DNA of 58,879 bases, from the NCBI GenBank assembly GCA_035686365.1, contig DASRZM010000012.1, forward strand, positions 1 to 58,879. Direction: 5' to 3'. Within the stretch, counting starts at the first letter, position 1. Each line of letters starts with the position of its first letter. Below, in pieces: positions 18,265 to 27,500 of the stretch. The notes beneath the pieces were generated by a model. It was not told the DNA's origin. It made no database searches and saw nothing but the letters and a program-made list of their open reading frames with translations. Origin of the DNA: DASRZM01 sp035686365. GTDB lineage: Bacteria > Pseudomonadota > Gammaproteobacteria > Xanthomonadales > Xanthomonadaceae. The position numbers were made by a program, and so were the translations under genes.

Positions 18265-18576
18265 ATGCCAGAGCGCAGGCCCGCCGCAAAGCGCCCCAGC
18301 CGGACTGCGCGCCCGCAGCGGGAAGCACCGCGCGCCTCGCGTGCAGCAACCGCTGCCGACCCGGGCAGACCCGCGGCGGCGACGGAAAGAGAGCTCGATG
18401 CCGGGTTCAACGCGCTGGTTCGCGGCGCCTGCCTCAAGGCCGGCGCAGCCGGAGCCGTGAACGCACTCACCACGCGGGTGCCGATGCTCGAACGTCTGGT
18501 TCCGGGGCTGCTGCAGCCGGCGCTGGTCTCGATGCTGGCGCCGGCGCCCCGCGGCGGGGGACGGCGCGACCGGTGA
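18265..18576 (+). CDS. Small protein of unknown function, coupled to the downstream diguanylate cyclase
   Basis: 103 residues. The first 45 or so are basic and Arg/Pro/Ala-rich. The rest (ELDAGFNALVRGACLKAGAA onward) looks like two or three amphipathic or weakly hydrophobic helices ending in PGLLQPALVSML. I do not recognise a family. Support for coding is indirect. Its TGA (18574-18576) overlaps the GTG start of the GGDEF gene in the form GTGA. A TTGCGC-16 bp-TATGCT promoter (18231-18258) points straight at it, placing the predicted transcript start on or next to the ATG, which may mean a leaderless message (inference). Confidence 0.5.
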   Translation: MPERRPAAKRPSRTARPQREAPRASRAATAADPGRPAAATERELDAGFNALVRGACLKAGAAGAVNALTTRVPMLERLVPGLLQPALVSMLAPAPRGGGRRDR

Positions 18577-20255
18577 TCGGACCGCGCACGCGCCTGTACC
18601 TGGCGCTGTTCGTCGCCACCGCAATCCTGTTCGCCGCCGGTGCGGCGATCCGCTACGGCAGCGAGCGGCTGCTGGAAAGTACCGGCCGGGTGTCCCGCAG
18701 CCACGCCCTGATCGACCAGGTCCGCTCGACCTATGCGCTGGTCAAGGACGCCGAGTCGGCGCAGCGCGGGTTCCTGTTGACCGGAGACGCGCAGCTCGAA
18801 TCCGAGTTCTATGGAACCGTTCCCGAGATCCACCGGCAACTGGAGGCGTTGCGTTCGGCTCCGGTCGACGACCCGGGCGAACGGCGACAGCTGGAGGCCC
18901 TGGCCACGGCGATGTCCGACCGCGTGGCCCTGGCCTCGGACATCCTGCGTCGCTACCGCGACGACGGTTTCGAGTCCGCGCGCGAGGAGGTGCGCAAGGG
19001 GGCCGGCGTGAGCGCCATGGCGGAGATCGACGAGCTCTCCGAACAGCTCCAGCGCGTCGAACTCGAGCACCTGCGCGAGCACTCGGTCGCGTTCGACCGC
19101 GACCTGCTGGTCCTGCAGTGGGTCAGCATCGGCGGCATCGCGCTGGGCGGCGGCATCCTGCTGCTGGTGTTCATCGGACTGCTGCACGAGAACCGCGAGC
19201 GGCGTCGCGCCGAACGCGACGCCACCGCGGCCAGCGAGCGTCTGGGCGGTACCGTCGAGCGCCTGAAGACCGCGACCGCGGAAACGCGCGAACTCAGCCG
19301 CTACGCCGGGCTCCTGCAATCGTGCCGTGCCGTGGACGAGGCCCTGCGCCTGACCGCGGATTCAGCCGGCCGCCTGTTGCCGGGATTCGGGGGTACCGTG
19401 TACCTGATCTCCGAATTCCACGAGGTGGTCGAGCGGGTCCACGAGTGGGGCCCACACCGGATCGGCAATCTGGAAACGATGTCCCCGGCCGACTGCTGGG
19501 CGCTGCGGCGCGGCCGCCCGCACCGGGTCGAGGACGTGCACAGCGGCAGCCGTTGCGCCCATGTCGATCCCGAAGCGTCCGGACACGTCGACGGGACCCT
19601 GTGCGTGCCGATCGTGGCCCAGGGCGAGGCGCTGGGGCTGGTGTGCCTGTCCGGCCCGACTGCGCAGCTCGATGCCGAGCGCGAGGAGATCTGCGTGGCC
19701 CTGGTCGAACAGCTGGGCCTGGCGCTGTCGAATCTGCGCCTGCAGGAAACCCTGCGCACGCAGAGCATCCGCGACCCGCTGACCGGGTTGTACAACCGTC
19801 GCTACCTGATGGAGTCCATGCACCGGGAGATCGCGCGCTGCCAGCGACGCGCGACGCCGCTTTCGGTGCTCATGATCGACATCGACCATTTCAAGCCATT
19901 CAACGACGTGCACGGGCACGATGGCGGCGATGCGATGCTGGTGCAGTTCGGACGATTGCTGGAAACGCGGCTGCGCAGCGAGGATATCGCGTGCCGCTAC
20001 GGCGGCGAGGAGTTCACTCTGATCCTGCCCGAGACCGACCGCGACAGCGCGTTCCGGCGCGCCGAGGAGATCCGCGCCGCCACCGCGGGCCTGCAGGTGC
20101 ACTACCGCGGCCATGCGCTCTCGCCCATCACCATCTCGGCCGGCGTCGCCACCTGGCCCGCCGACGGCGCCGACCCGGAGATCCTGATCAAGCGCGCCGA
20201 CGAGGCGCTCTACCGCGCCAAGCGCAACGGCCGCAACCGGATCGAGGCGGCCTGA
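18573..20255 (+). CDS. Membrane diguanylate cyclase, CHASE3-GAF-GGDEF
   Basis: Predicted to make cyclic di-GMP in response to extracytoplasmic and cytoplasmic signals. 560 residues. TM1 is at about 8-27, and a periplasmic CHASE3-like helical sensor with AESAQRGFLLTGD is at about 30-178. TM2 is at about 181-203, followed by a short coiled segment, a GAF domain (about 245-385) and a GGDEF domain (about 395-560). The active site is GGEEF at 477-481, and an inhibitory site RxxD (RSED, 468-471) lies five residues before it, so product inhibition is expected. There is no EAL domain. The start is GTG 18573, overlapping the stop of the small upstream ORF. It is convergent with epmA. Confidence 0.92.
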   Translation: MIGPRTRLYLALFVATAILFAAGAAIRYGSERLLESTGRVSRSHALIDQVRSTYALVKDAESAQRGFLLTGDAQLESEFYGTVPEIHRQLEALRSAPVDDPGERRQLEALATAMSDRVALASDILRRYRDDGFESAREEVRKGAGVSAMAEIDELSEQLQRVELEHLREHSVAFDRDLLVLQWVSIGGIALGGGILLLVFIGLLHENRERRRAERDATAASERLGGTVERLKTATAETRELSRYAGLLQSCRAVDEALRLTADSAGRLLPGFGGTVYLISEFHEVVERVHEWGPHRIGNLETMSPADCWALRRGRPHRVEDVHSGSRCAHVDPEASGHVDGTLCVPIVAQGEALGLVCLSGPTAQLDAEREEICVALVEQLGLALSNLRLQETLRTQSIRDPLTGLYNRRYLMESMHREIARCQRRATPLSVLMIDIDHFKPFNDVHGHDGGDAMLVQFGRLLETRLRSEDIACRYGGEEFTLILPETDRDSAFRRAEEIRAATAGLQVHYRGHALSPITISAGVATWPADGADPEILIKRADEALYRAKRNGRNRIEAA

Positions 20256-20297
20256 GTCGCGCGCATCGCAGCCCGGACGCTCCGGCGCCGGTGCAGC

Positions 20298-21284
20298 TCA
20301 CGCGCGGGCGACGTCGAAGGCAAGCACGTCCGCGATCCCCGACGCGCCCAGCATCGCCATCAGCAGGCGGTCCATGCCCAGTGCGACGCCGGCGCAGTCG
20401 GGAAGTCCGTGCGCGAGCGCCGCCAGCAGCCGCTCGTCGAGCGGAAGCTGCGGCAGCCCGCGCCGCACACGCCGCCGGTTGTCGGCAACAAAACGCGACC
20501 GCTGCTCGCGGGCGTCGGTCAGTTCGTGGAACCCATTGGCCACTTCCAGCCGCCCGACGAACAGTTCGAAGCGCTCGGCCACCATGCCGCCGTCCGGCGC
20601 CCGCCGGAGCTTCGCCAGCGCGCACTGGCTGGCCGGGAAGTCATGCAGCAACAGCAGTTCGTCATCGGCGAGGCCCGGCTCGATCCGGTGCGTGAGCAGC
20701 AGGTCCAGCCAGTCGTCGCGTTCCAGCCCCGCGGCGTCGATCTCCCAGTCCGCGAGTGGCCCGCGCAGCGCCGGTTCGGGGGCTGTGAACGGATCGAGCC
20801 CCAGGGTTCCCAGGAACAGGTCCCGGTAGCTGCAGCGGCGCACGCGCAGGCTGCGCCCGCACAGGCCGAATGCCTCGAGCACCAGGGCGGCTGCCTCCTC
20901 CATCAGCCGCAGGTGATCCCAACCCACCCGGTACCATTCGAGCAGCGTGAACTCGGGGTTGTGGCGACGCCCCGCCTCGCCGTCGCGGAACACGCGGCCG
21001 AGCTCGTAGCAGTCGCCGATGCCGGCCGCGAGCAGGCGCTTGAGCGCGAACTCCGGCGAGGTGCGCAGCCAGCGCTGGCCCGGGCCCGCCGCGGACGGCG
21101 CGTCCAAGCGCAGCGACAGGCTGCGGATGTTGGGCTCGGTGTTGGCGGCCGCCGACAGCATCGGGGTCTCGACCTCGAGCACGCGGCGAGCGGCGAAGAA
21201 TTCGCGGATGCGGCCATACAGCTGCGCGCGCAGCGCCATCGCGGCCGGCCCGGCGCCCGGGCGCCAGGGATCACCCGTGGGCAT
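20298..21284 (-). CDS. epmA: EF-P beta-lysylation ligase EpmA (GenX/PoxA)
   Basis: Class II lysyl-tRNA synthetase-like enzyme that attaches (R)-beta-lysine to a conserved lysine of elongation factor P. It has 328 residues and lacks an anticodon-binding domain. Class II motifs are visible: ARRVLEVETPML (motif 1), FRDGEAGRRHNPEFTLLEWY (motif 2) and GVALGMDRLLMAMLGA (motif 3). The start is ATG 21284, which overlaps the end of ligA by 14 bp. An upstream in-frame start would sit deep inside ligA. The partner genes efp and epmB are not in the window. It is last gene of the smc-zipA-ligA-epmA run. Confidence 0.93.
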   Translation of the reverse strand: MPTGDPWRPGAGPAAMALRAQLYGRIREFFAARRVLEVETPMLSAAANTEPNIRSLSLRLDAPSAAGPGQRWLRTSPEFALKRLLAAGIGDCYELGRVFRDGEAGRRHNPEFTLLEWYRVGWDHLRLMEEAAALVLEAFGLCGRSLRVRRCSYRDLFLGTLGLDPFTAPEPALRGPLADWEIDAAGLERDDWLDLLLTHRIEPGLADDELLLLHDFPASQCALAKLRRAPDGGMVAERFELFVGRLEVANGFHELTDAREQRSRFVADNRRRVRRGLPQLPLDERLLAALAHGLPDCAGVALGMDRLLMAMLGASGIADVLAFDVARA

Positions 21285-23643
21285 GATCTGCCAGCAGGCG
21301 CAGGAATGCCGCCTCGTCGAGCACGTCCACGCCCAGCTCCCGAGCCCTGTCCAGTTTGGACCCTGCGGATTCGCCGGCGACGACATGATCGGTCTTCTTC
21401 GACACGCTGCCCGCGACCTTGCCGCCCAGCGCCTCGATGCGCTCGCGTGCCTGGTCGCGGGTCATCTGCGCCAGGGTGCCGGTCAGCACGAAGGTGCGGC
21501 CCCGCAGTGGCGCCGTCTCCGGCGTGGCGCGCCCGGCGCGGGCGGCGATCGCGCGCATCGCCGCCTCGCTGGCGCGCAGACGCGCAGACCAGGTTGCATC
21601 GGCCAGCAGCCCCGACAGCGAGCTGCCCGCCACGGCCGACAGGCCGGCAGCCGCCAGCGCCTCGGGCCCGGCCGCAGCGAGCGCGTCGAGGCTGTCGAAG
21701 CCGTCGCCCAGCCGCTGCAGCGAGGTTTCGCCGGCGCCGTCGAGCGGCGCGCCCAGGCGCTTGGCGGCCGACAGCAGGAAGGCGACGCCGAACTGCGCGG
21801 CCAAGGCCGGGTCCGGGTCGTTGCCGTCCACTACGATCCCCCGGGCGAGCAGAACGTCGATCACGTCCTGGTTGTGCGGCTGGGCGAAGAAGCGCGCGAT
21901 CGAGTCGGCCACTTTCGGCCCCACGTCCGGCACCGCCAGCAGCAGCATCGCGTCGATCCGGCGAATCGTTTCCAGGTCGCCGAAGGCGCGCGCCAGCGCC
22001 TTGGCGGTCTCCTCGCCGATCTGCAGGATGCCCAGCGCGTACAGCAGCCGCTCCAGCCGCACCTTGCGGGTGGCGTCGATGGCCGCGACCAGGTTCTCGG
22101 CCCACTTGCTGGCGACCTTGCCCGACTTCAGGGTTTCCGGCACCGTGCCGTCGCGTTCGTGCGCACGCCGGCGCATCTCCTGCAGCGCGGCCACGTCCAG
22201 CGTGTACAGGTCGGCGACGGTCTCCACGTAGCCCAGGTCGACCAGGTCGGCGACGATGCGCTCGCCCAAGCCCTCGATGTCCATGGCGCGGCGCGAGGCG
22301 AAGTGGCGCACTGCTTCCATGCGCTGGGCCGCGCAGAACAGGCCGCCGCTGCAGCGCGCCACCACCTCGCCCGGTTCGCGCACGACCTCGGCACCGCACA
22401 CCGGGCATTGCGCCGGCATGCGCCAGGGCACTGCACGGGGTGGACGCCGCTCCATCACCACGCCGACCACCTCCGGGATCACGTCGCCGGCGCGCCGCAC
22501 CACCACCGTGTCGCCCACGCGCACGTCCAGGCGCTCCACCTGGTCGGCATTGTGCAGCGTGGCATTGGTGACGGTGACACCGGCAACGGGCACCGGCGCC
22601 AGGCGCGCCACCGGCGTGACCGCGCCGGTACGGCCGATCTGCACCTCGATGCCCTGCACCACGGTGGTCTCCTCGTGCGCGGGATACTTGTGCGCCAGCG
22701 CCCAGCGCGGCGCACGCGAGACGAAGCCCATTTCCTGCTGCTGCCCGTAGCGGTCGAGCTTGTAGACGACGCCGTCGATCTCGTAGGGCAGCGCGTCGCG
22801 GCGCTCACCGACCCGGTCGAAGTACTCCAGCAGGCCCTGGAGCCCGCGCACGCAGTCCGATTCCGGGCACACGGGGAAGCCCCAGTCGCGCAGCCCGGTC
22901 ATCGTCGTGGAGTGGCGATCGGTCAGCGCACCTTCGGCCGCCACGCCCGTCCCATAGGCGAAGAAGCCCAGCGGCCTGCGCGCGGTGACTTTCGGATCGA
23001 GCTGGCGCAGCGAGCCGGCGGCGCCGTTGCGCGGATTGGCCAGCGGCTTTTCGCCACGCTCGCGCGCGGCAGCGTTGAAGGCCTCGAAGGCCTCCCTGGG
23101 CATGTACACCTCGCCGCGCACCTCCAGCAGGGCCGGCGCGTCCTCCCCGCGCAACCTGAGCGGGATCGCGGCGATCGTGCGCAGGTTGGCGGTCACGTCC
23201 TCGCCGACCGCACCGTCGCCGCGGGTGGCGCCACGCACCAGCAGTCCCTCCTCGTAGCGCAGGCTCACCGCGAGTCCGTCGAGCTTGGGCTCGACCGCGA
23301 ACTCCGGATCGGACACCTCCAGTCGCTTCTCGATGCGCCGCACGAAGTCGGCGACCTCCTCCCGCGTGAACGCATTGCCCAGCGACAGCATGGGCACTTC
23401 GTGCCGGACCTCGGAGAAACCCTCGGGCGCGCGCGCCCCCACACGCTGGGTCGGCGAATCGGGGGTCACCAGTTGCGGATGCTCGCTCTCGAGCCCCTCG
23501 AGCTCGCGCATCATCCGGTCGTACTGGGCATCCGGGATGCTCGGCGCATCGAGCACGAAGTACCGGTAGGCGTGCTCGGCCAGTTCCTGCCGCAGGCGTT
23601 CGGCGCGGCGCGTGGCTTCTGCAGTCGGAGATTTCGGCGACAT
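21271..23643 (-). CDS. ligA: NAD+-dependent DNA ligase
   Basis: Seals nicks in replication and repair using NAD+. 790 residues, longer than the E. coli enzyme (671) but in the xanthomonad range. The N-terminal Ia domain has AYRYFVLDAPSIPDAQYDRM. The adenylated lysine is K120 in VEPKLDGLAVSL. An OB fold is followed by a four-cysteine zinc finger (CPVCG...CSGGLFC), helix-hairpin-helix repeats, and a C-terminal BRCT domain (LRGRTFVLTGTLAQMTRDQA onward). The start MSPKSPTAE at 23643 is preferred to an ATG 18 bp upstream. A stretch of about 65 residues around FLLSAAKRLGAPLDGAGE may be the extra insertion. Confidence 0.96.
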   Translation of the reverse strand: MSPKSPTAEATRRAERLRQELAEHAYRYFVLDAPSIPDAQYDRMMRELEGLESEHPQLVTPDSPTQRVGARAPEGFSEVRHEVPMLSLGNAFTREEVADFVRRIEKRLEVSDPEFAVEPKLDGLAVSLRYEEGLLVRGATRGDGAVGEDVTANLRTIAAIPLRLRGEDAPALLEVRGEVYMPREAFEAFNAAARERGEKPLANPRNGAAGSLRQLDPKVTARRPLGFFAYGTGVAAEGALTDRHSTTMTGLRDWGFPVCPESDCVRGLQGLLEYFDRVGERRDALPYEIDGVVYKLDRYGQQQEMGFVSRAPRWALAHKYPAHEETTVVQGIEVQIGRTGAVTPVARLAPVPVAGVTVTNATLHNADQVERLDVRVGDTVVVRRAGDVIPEVVGVVMERRPPRAVPWRMPAQCPVCGAEVVREPGEVVARCSGGLFCAAQRMEAVRHFASRRAMDIEGLGERIVADLVDLGYVETVADLYTLDVAALQEMRRRAHERDGTVPETLKSGKVASKWAENLVAAIDATRKVRLERLLYALGILQIGEETAKALARAFGDLETIRRIDAMLLLAVPDVGPKVADSIARFFAQPHNQDVIDVLLARGIVVDGNDPDPALAAQFGVAFLLSAAKRLGAPLDGAGETSLQRLGDGFDSLDALAAAGPEALAAAGLSAVAGSSLSGLLADATWSARLRASEAAMRAIAARAGRATPETAPLRGRTFVLTGTLAQMTRDQARERIEALGGKVAGSVSKKTDHVVAGESAGSKLDRARELGVDVLDEAAFLRLLADHAHG

Positions 23644-23692
23644 GCCGTCGCGGCTCCTCAAGCTTCACTCAACATCGCGTCCCCGAAGCGCC

Positions 23693-23734
23693 GAGTCCCG
23701 AGTCCCGAGTCCCGAGTCCCGAGTCCCGGGTCCC
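23693..23734. repeat. Heptanucleotide tandem repeat between zipA and ligA
   Basis: Five perfect copies of GAGTCCC (23693-23727) are followed by one GGGTCCC copy. It lies in the 95-bp spacer after the zipA stop codon. The repeat number could vary by slippage. It does not change a reading frame, but could alter the spacing between the two genes. Confidence 0.85.
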
Positions 23735-23738
23735 GAAC

Positions 23739-24497
23739 TCACCAATTCGTCCGCGCTTCCTGCTGCTCGCGCTTGCGGTCGTACGCACGCAGTTCGTCGC
23801 GGATGTGCGCGATACGCTGTCGGCCCAGGGTATTGCGCTGCTCGTCCTGGACGCTCGCGTCCAGCAGCTCGGCGATGCGCTGCGCGGTGGGCAGCATCGC
23901 TTCCCACGCGTCCAGTGCGCTGACCGGCCCCGGCAGCGTCATGAAGAAGGTGAGCCCCGGTGTTTCGATCGCGCCGATCTGCGCCATGTCGAAGCTGCCC
24001 GGCTTGACCATGCTGGCCACGCTGAAGATCGGCCCCTGCTCGGGCTTGCCGTCGACCAGCCGGTGGAACACGTTCATGTGCCCGAAGGTCAGTCCTGCCT
24101 TCTCGGCGGCGACCGCGATGTCCGGCCCGCGCATCGTGCGCTGCTCGCGTGCGGCCACGTAGAGCGTGACGATGCGGTCGAAATCGCTGCTCAGTCGCGC
24201 CCCCGGGCGCGGCTCCGCCGGGCCGGGCGACCGGACCCGCCGCGGCGGCGGCGTCGGCTGCCCGGAGAGCGTGCGTTCGAGCAGCTCCAGCTCGGCCTGC
24301 ATCGCCGACTCGTCCAGCAGGTCGCCCCCTTCCCCGGGCGCTTCGCCCTCGAGCCTGGGCTCGACCCGTGCCCCGCCCTTGCGTCCTGCCACGCGACGGC
24401 CCTGCCAGGGCCTGGAGGGACGCCCGAAGAAATAGATCAGCGCCAGTACCAGCAGGCCGGCGACGAGCAGGACGATGCGCAGTTCGGTCTGGGTCAT
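23739..24497 (-). CDS. zipA: Cell division protein ZipA
   Basis: Inner-membrane anchor that binds the C-terminal tail of FtsZ and stabilises the Z ring. The N-terminal membrane helix is at residues 6-24 (LRIVLLVAGLLVLALIYFF), with the N-terminus outside. A basic then Pro/Gln-containing linker follows. The C-terminal FtsZ-binding domain is at about 115-235 (IVTLYVAAREQRTMRGPDIA, then GAIETPGLTFFMTLPGP). 252 residues, shorter than E. coli ZipA because the linker is short. It lies 19 bp downstream of smc and upstream of ligA. The order smc-zipA-ligA is common in Gammaproteobacteria. Confidence 0.92.
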   Translation of the reverse strand: MTQTELRIVLLVAGLLVLALIYFFGRPSRPWQGRRVAGRKGGARVEPRLEGEAPGEGGDLLDESAMQAELELLERTLSGQPTPPPRRVRSPGPAEPRPGARLSSDFDRIVTLYVAAREQRTMRGPDIAVAAEKAGLTFGHMNVFHRLVDGKPEQGPIFSVASMVKPGSFDMAQIGAIETPGLTFFMTLPGPVSALDAWEAMLPTAQRIAELLDASVQDEQRNTLGRQRIAHIRDELRAYDRKREQQEARTNW

Positions 24498-24516
24498 CTG
24501 GCTAGACTAATGCCGA

Positions 24517-27500
24517 TCAGGCCGCACCGGCCAGCCGGGCCGCTTCGGCAAGGTCCACCGAGACCACCCGCGAGACGCCCGGTTCGCGCATGGTCACGCC
24601 AGCGAGCTGGTGCGCCGACTCCATCGTGGCCTTGTTGTGCGTGACGAGCAGGAACTGCACCTTCTCGCTCATCTCGATGAGCATCTGGGAGAAGCGTTCG
24701 ATGTTGGCCTCGTCCAGCGGGGCATCGACCTCGTCGAGCAGGCAGAACGGCGCCGGGTTCAGGCGGAAGATCGAGAACACCAGCGCGACCGCGGTCAGCG
24801 CCTTCTCGCCGCCCGACAGCAGGGAGATGCTCGACACGCGCTTTCCCGGCGGCCGCGCCATGATCGTCACGCCGGCCTCGAGCAGGTCCTCGCCGGTCAG
24901 CTCAAGGTAGGCATGGCCGCCGCCGAACAGCCGCGGGTAAAGCTCCTGGAGCCCGCTGTTGACGCGGTCGAAAGTGTCCTTGAAGCGCCCGCGCGTCTCG
25001 CGGTCGATCTTGCGGATCGCCGTCTCGAGCGTCTCCAGCGCCTGGGTCAGATCGGCGAACTGCGAATCCAGGTATTCCTTGCGCTGCTGCTGTTCGCCGT
25101 ACTCGGAGATGGCGGCCAGGTTGACCGGCTCCAATCTGCGGATGCGGTTCTCCAGGTTTTCCACCGAGCGCTGCCAGCCCTCGGGGTCCGCCTGGTCGGG
25201 CAACGAGGCCAGTACGGCCTCGACCTCCAGGCCGACCGATTCGATCGCCTGCTGCAGCGACCTGGCCTGCAGCGCCAGTGCCTGTTCCTCCAGGCGGCGC
25301 TGGCCCAGCGCGTCTCGCGCCTGCAGCGCCTGCTGGTCGAGCTCATGGCGGCGCTGCTCGCAGCCGCGCAGTTCGCCCTCGATGCCGTCCAGGTGCGAGC
25401 GTGCAGCTGCGAGCTGCTTTTCGACCTCCACGCGCTGGTCCAGGTGCGCCTGGCGCTCGGCAGCGAGCCGCTCGACCGGCGTGTCGCCCTCGGCAAGTTG
25501 CGTGCGCAGCCGCTGGCGACGGTTTTCCAGCTGGCTGCGCTGTGCACCGAGCCTGGCCAGCGCCTGCGTCAGCGCCGCGATCCGGGTGCGCACGCTTTCC
25601 AGCTGCAGCTCCAGCGCATGCGCCTGTTCGCTGGCCGCGCGCGCCGCCTCCCTGGCGCTTTCGCGCCGCGCGACCAGTTCCTCGCGCTCGGACTCCAGCG
25701 CCTGACGCACCCGCTCCAGTTCGCCCATCCGCGCCAGCGTCGACTCCAGCCGACCGCGCGCTTCGCGGGCCTGCCCCTCGGACTCGGCGATCGCATCGCG
25801 CAGCTGCGCCAGCTCCTGGTCCACCCGCTCGCGCCGTACCCGCGCCGCCTGCAGCCGGCCCTGGTGGCTTTCGATCTGTCCGGCCAGCTCCGCGTCGCTG
25901 CGATGGGCCAGGTACAGCGTCCGCTGGGCGTCCTCGCGTGCCTGTTCGGCCTCCAGCAGCGCACTGCGACCGGTATCGATGCGCGCGACCAGCCCAGCCT
26001 CACGGCCGGCCAGCGCTTCGATGTCCTCGCGCAGCGACTGGATCTCGCGCTCGCGCACGAGTGCTCCGCGTTGCGCCTCGCCCGAGCGTGCCACGCGCGC
26101 CCAGCCGCGACCGAGCAGTTCGCCCGCGCGGGTGACCACGAACCGCCGATCCTCGAGTCGTTCCCGCACGGGCGCAGCGGCCGCCGCATCCTCCACCGCG
26201 ATCGCGTCGGCCAGCAGGCGCAGCACCGCAATGGGCCCGCGCACGCGCGCGGCCAGCGAATCCGCGGGCGCCCGGAAGTCCCCGTCGCCGCTTTCGACCA
26301 GCGCCAGCCGGCCTTCCTGCAACAGCGCCAATGCATCCAGGTGGCCTTCCAGCCGGTCCACGACGGCGCCTTCGAGCAGCACGCCCAGCACGCTCTCGAC
26401 AGCGGTTTCCCAGCCTGCATCGACGTCGAGCACCTCGCCCAGTCGCGCGGATCCGCCCAGGCCACGCGCTGACAGCCAGGCGCTGCCACCGCCCTGTTCC
26501 AGGCCCAGCGCGGCGTGCTGCAAGGCTTCCAGCGAGGACAGCCGGCCACGCGCAGCCTGCACCTGCTTGCGCACCTCGGCCAGTTCGGCCTGCTGGGCCC
26601 GCTGTGCCTCGGTGAGTTCGGCAACCAATCCCTTGCGGCGTTCGACTTCGGACGCGCGCTGCTCCAGCGCAGCGCCTTCCTGCTCGTGCCGCTCGCTGGC
26701 CTCGGCGAGGCTGGCGGCCAGCGCGTCCAGGCCCAGGCCCCCGCGCTCGCCCTCCAGTGCCTCGCGCCGGTGTACGGCCTCCAGCGCCTGGCGCTCCAGG
26801 TAGTCGATGCGGGTGCGCTCCACGTCCGCGGCGCGCCCGGCCTCTGAGGTCTCGCGCGCGTGCGCGTCCCAGCGCTGCTGCCAATCGGACACGGCGGCGT
26901 CGGCGGCGCTGAGCGCATCGGTGCGTTCGGCCCTGTGCGCTGCCAGGCGTTCGAGTTCAGGCTCGGCCGACTCGATCTGACTGCGCGCGGCGGCGAGCTG
27001 CGTTTCGTCCTCGGCGATCTGGGCGCCCAGCTGCGTGTAGCTGGTCTCGGCTTCGGCCTGCGAGCGCTCCAGGCCGTGGCGCAGTTCGCGCTGGTGCTGG
27101 ATCTGCTGCTCGATGCGCGCAAGTTCGGCACCGACCCGGTAACCCTCGGCCTGCACCCGGCCCAGCGCTTCCTGGGCTTCGCCCTGCTGGAAGCGGCTGG
27201 CTTCGATCTGCGCCTCGACCTGGCGTTGCTCCGCGACCAGTCCCTCCAGGGCCACCTCCTCGGCTCGCAACCCCTCGCGCAGGCCCGACAGCCCGGCATC
27301 GAGGTGACGGTATTCGAGCGCCTTGAGCTCGGCGTCCTTCTGGCGCTGCTCGGCCTTGAGCTTCTGGTACTGCTCGGCCTGGCGCGCCTGGCGCTTGAGG
27401 TGCTCGAGCTGCTTGTCGACCTCCTCGCGCACGTCGTCGAGGCGATCCAGATTCTCCCGCGTGTGGCGGATCCGGGTCTCGGTCTCGCGTCGCCGCTCCT

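Noticed and set aside
23693..23734. CRISPR-like array
   Set aside because: The units are 7 bp, directly adjacent and without spacers, so this is a simple tandem repeat. No cas genes are present.
21019..24162. 1047-codon open frame antisense to epmA, ligA and zipA
   Set aside because: It spans three real genes and both intergenic spacers. The residues are biased by the complementary strand and no family is recognisable.
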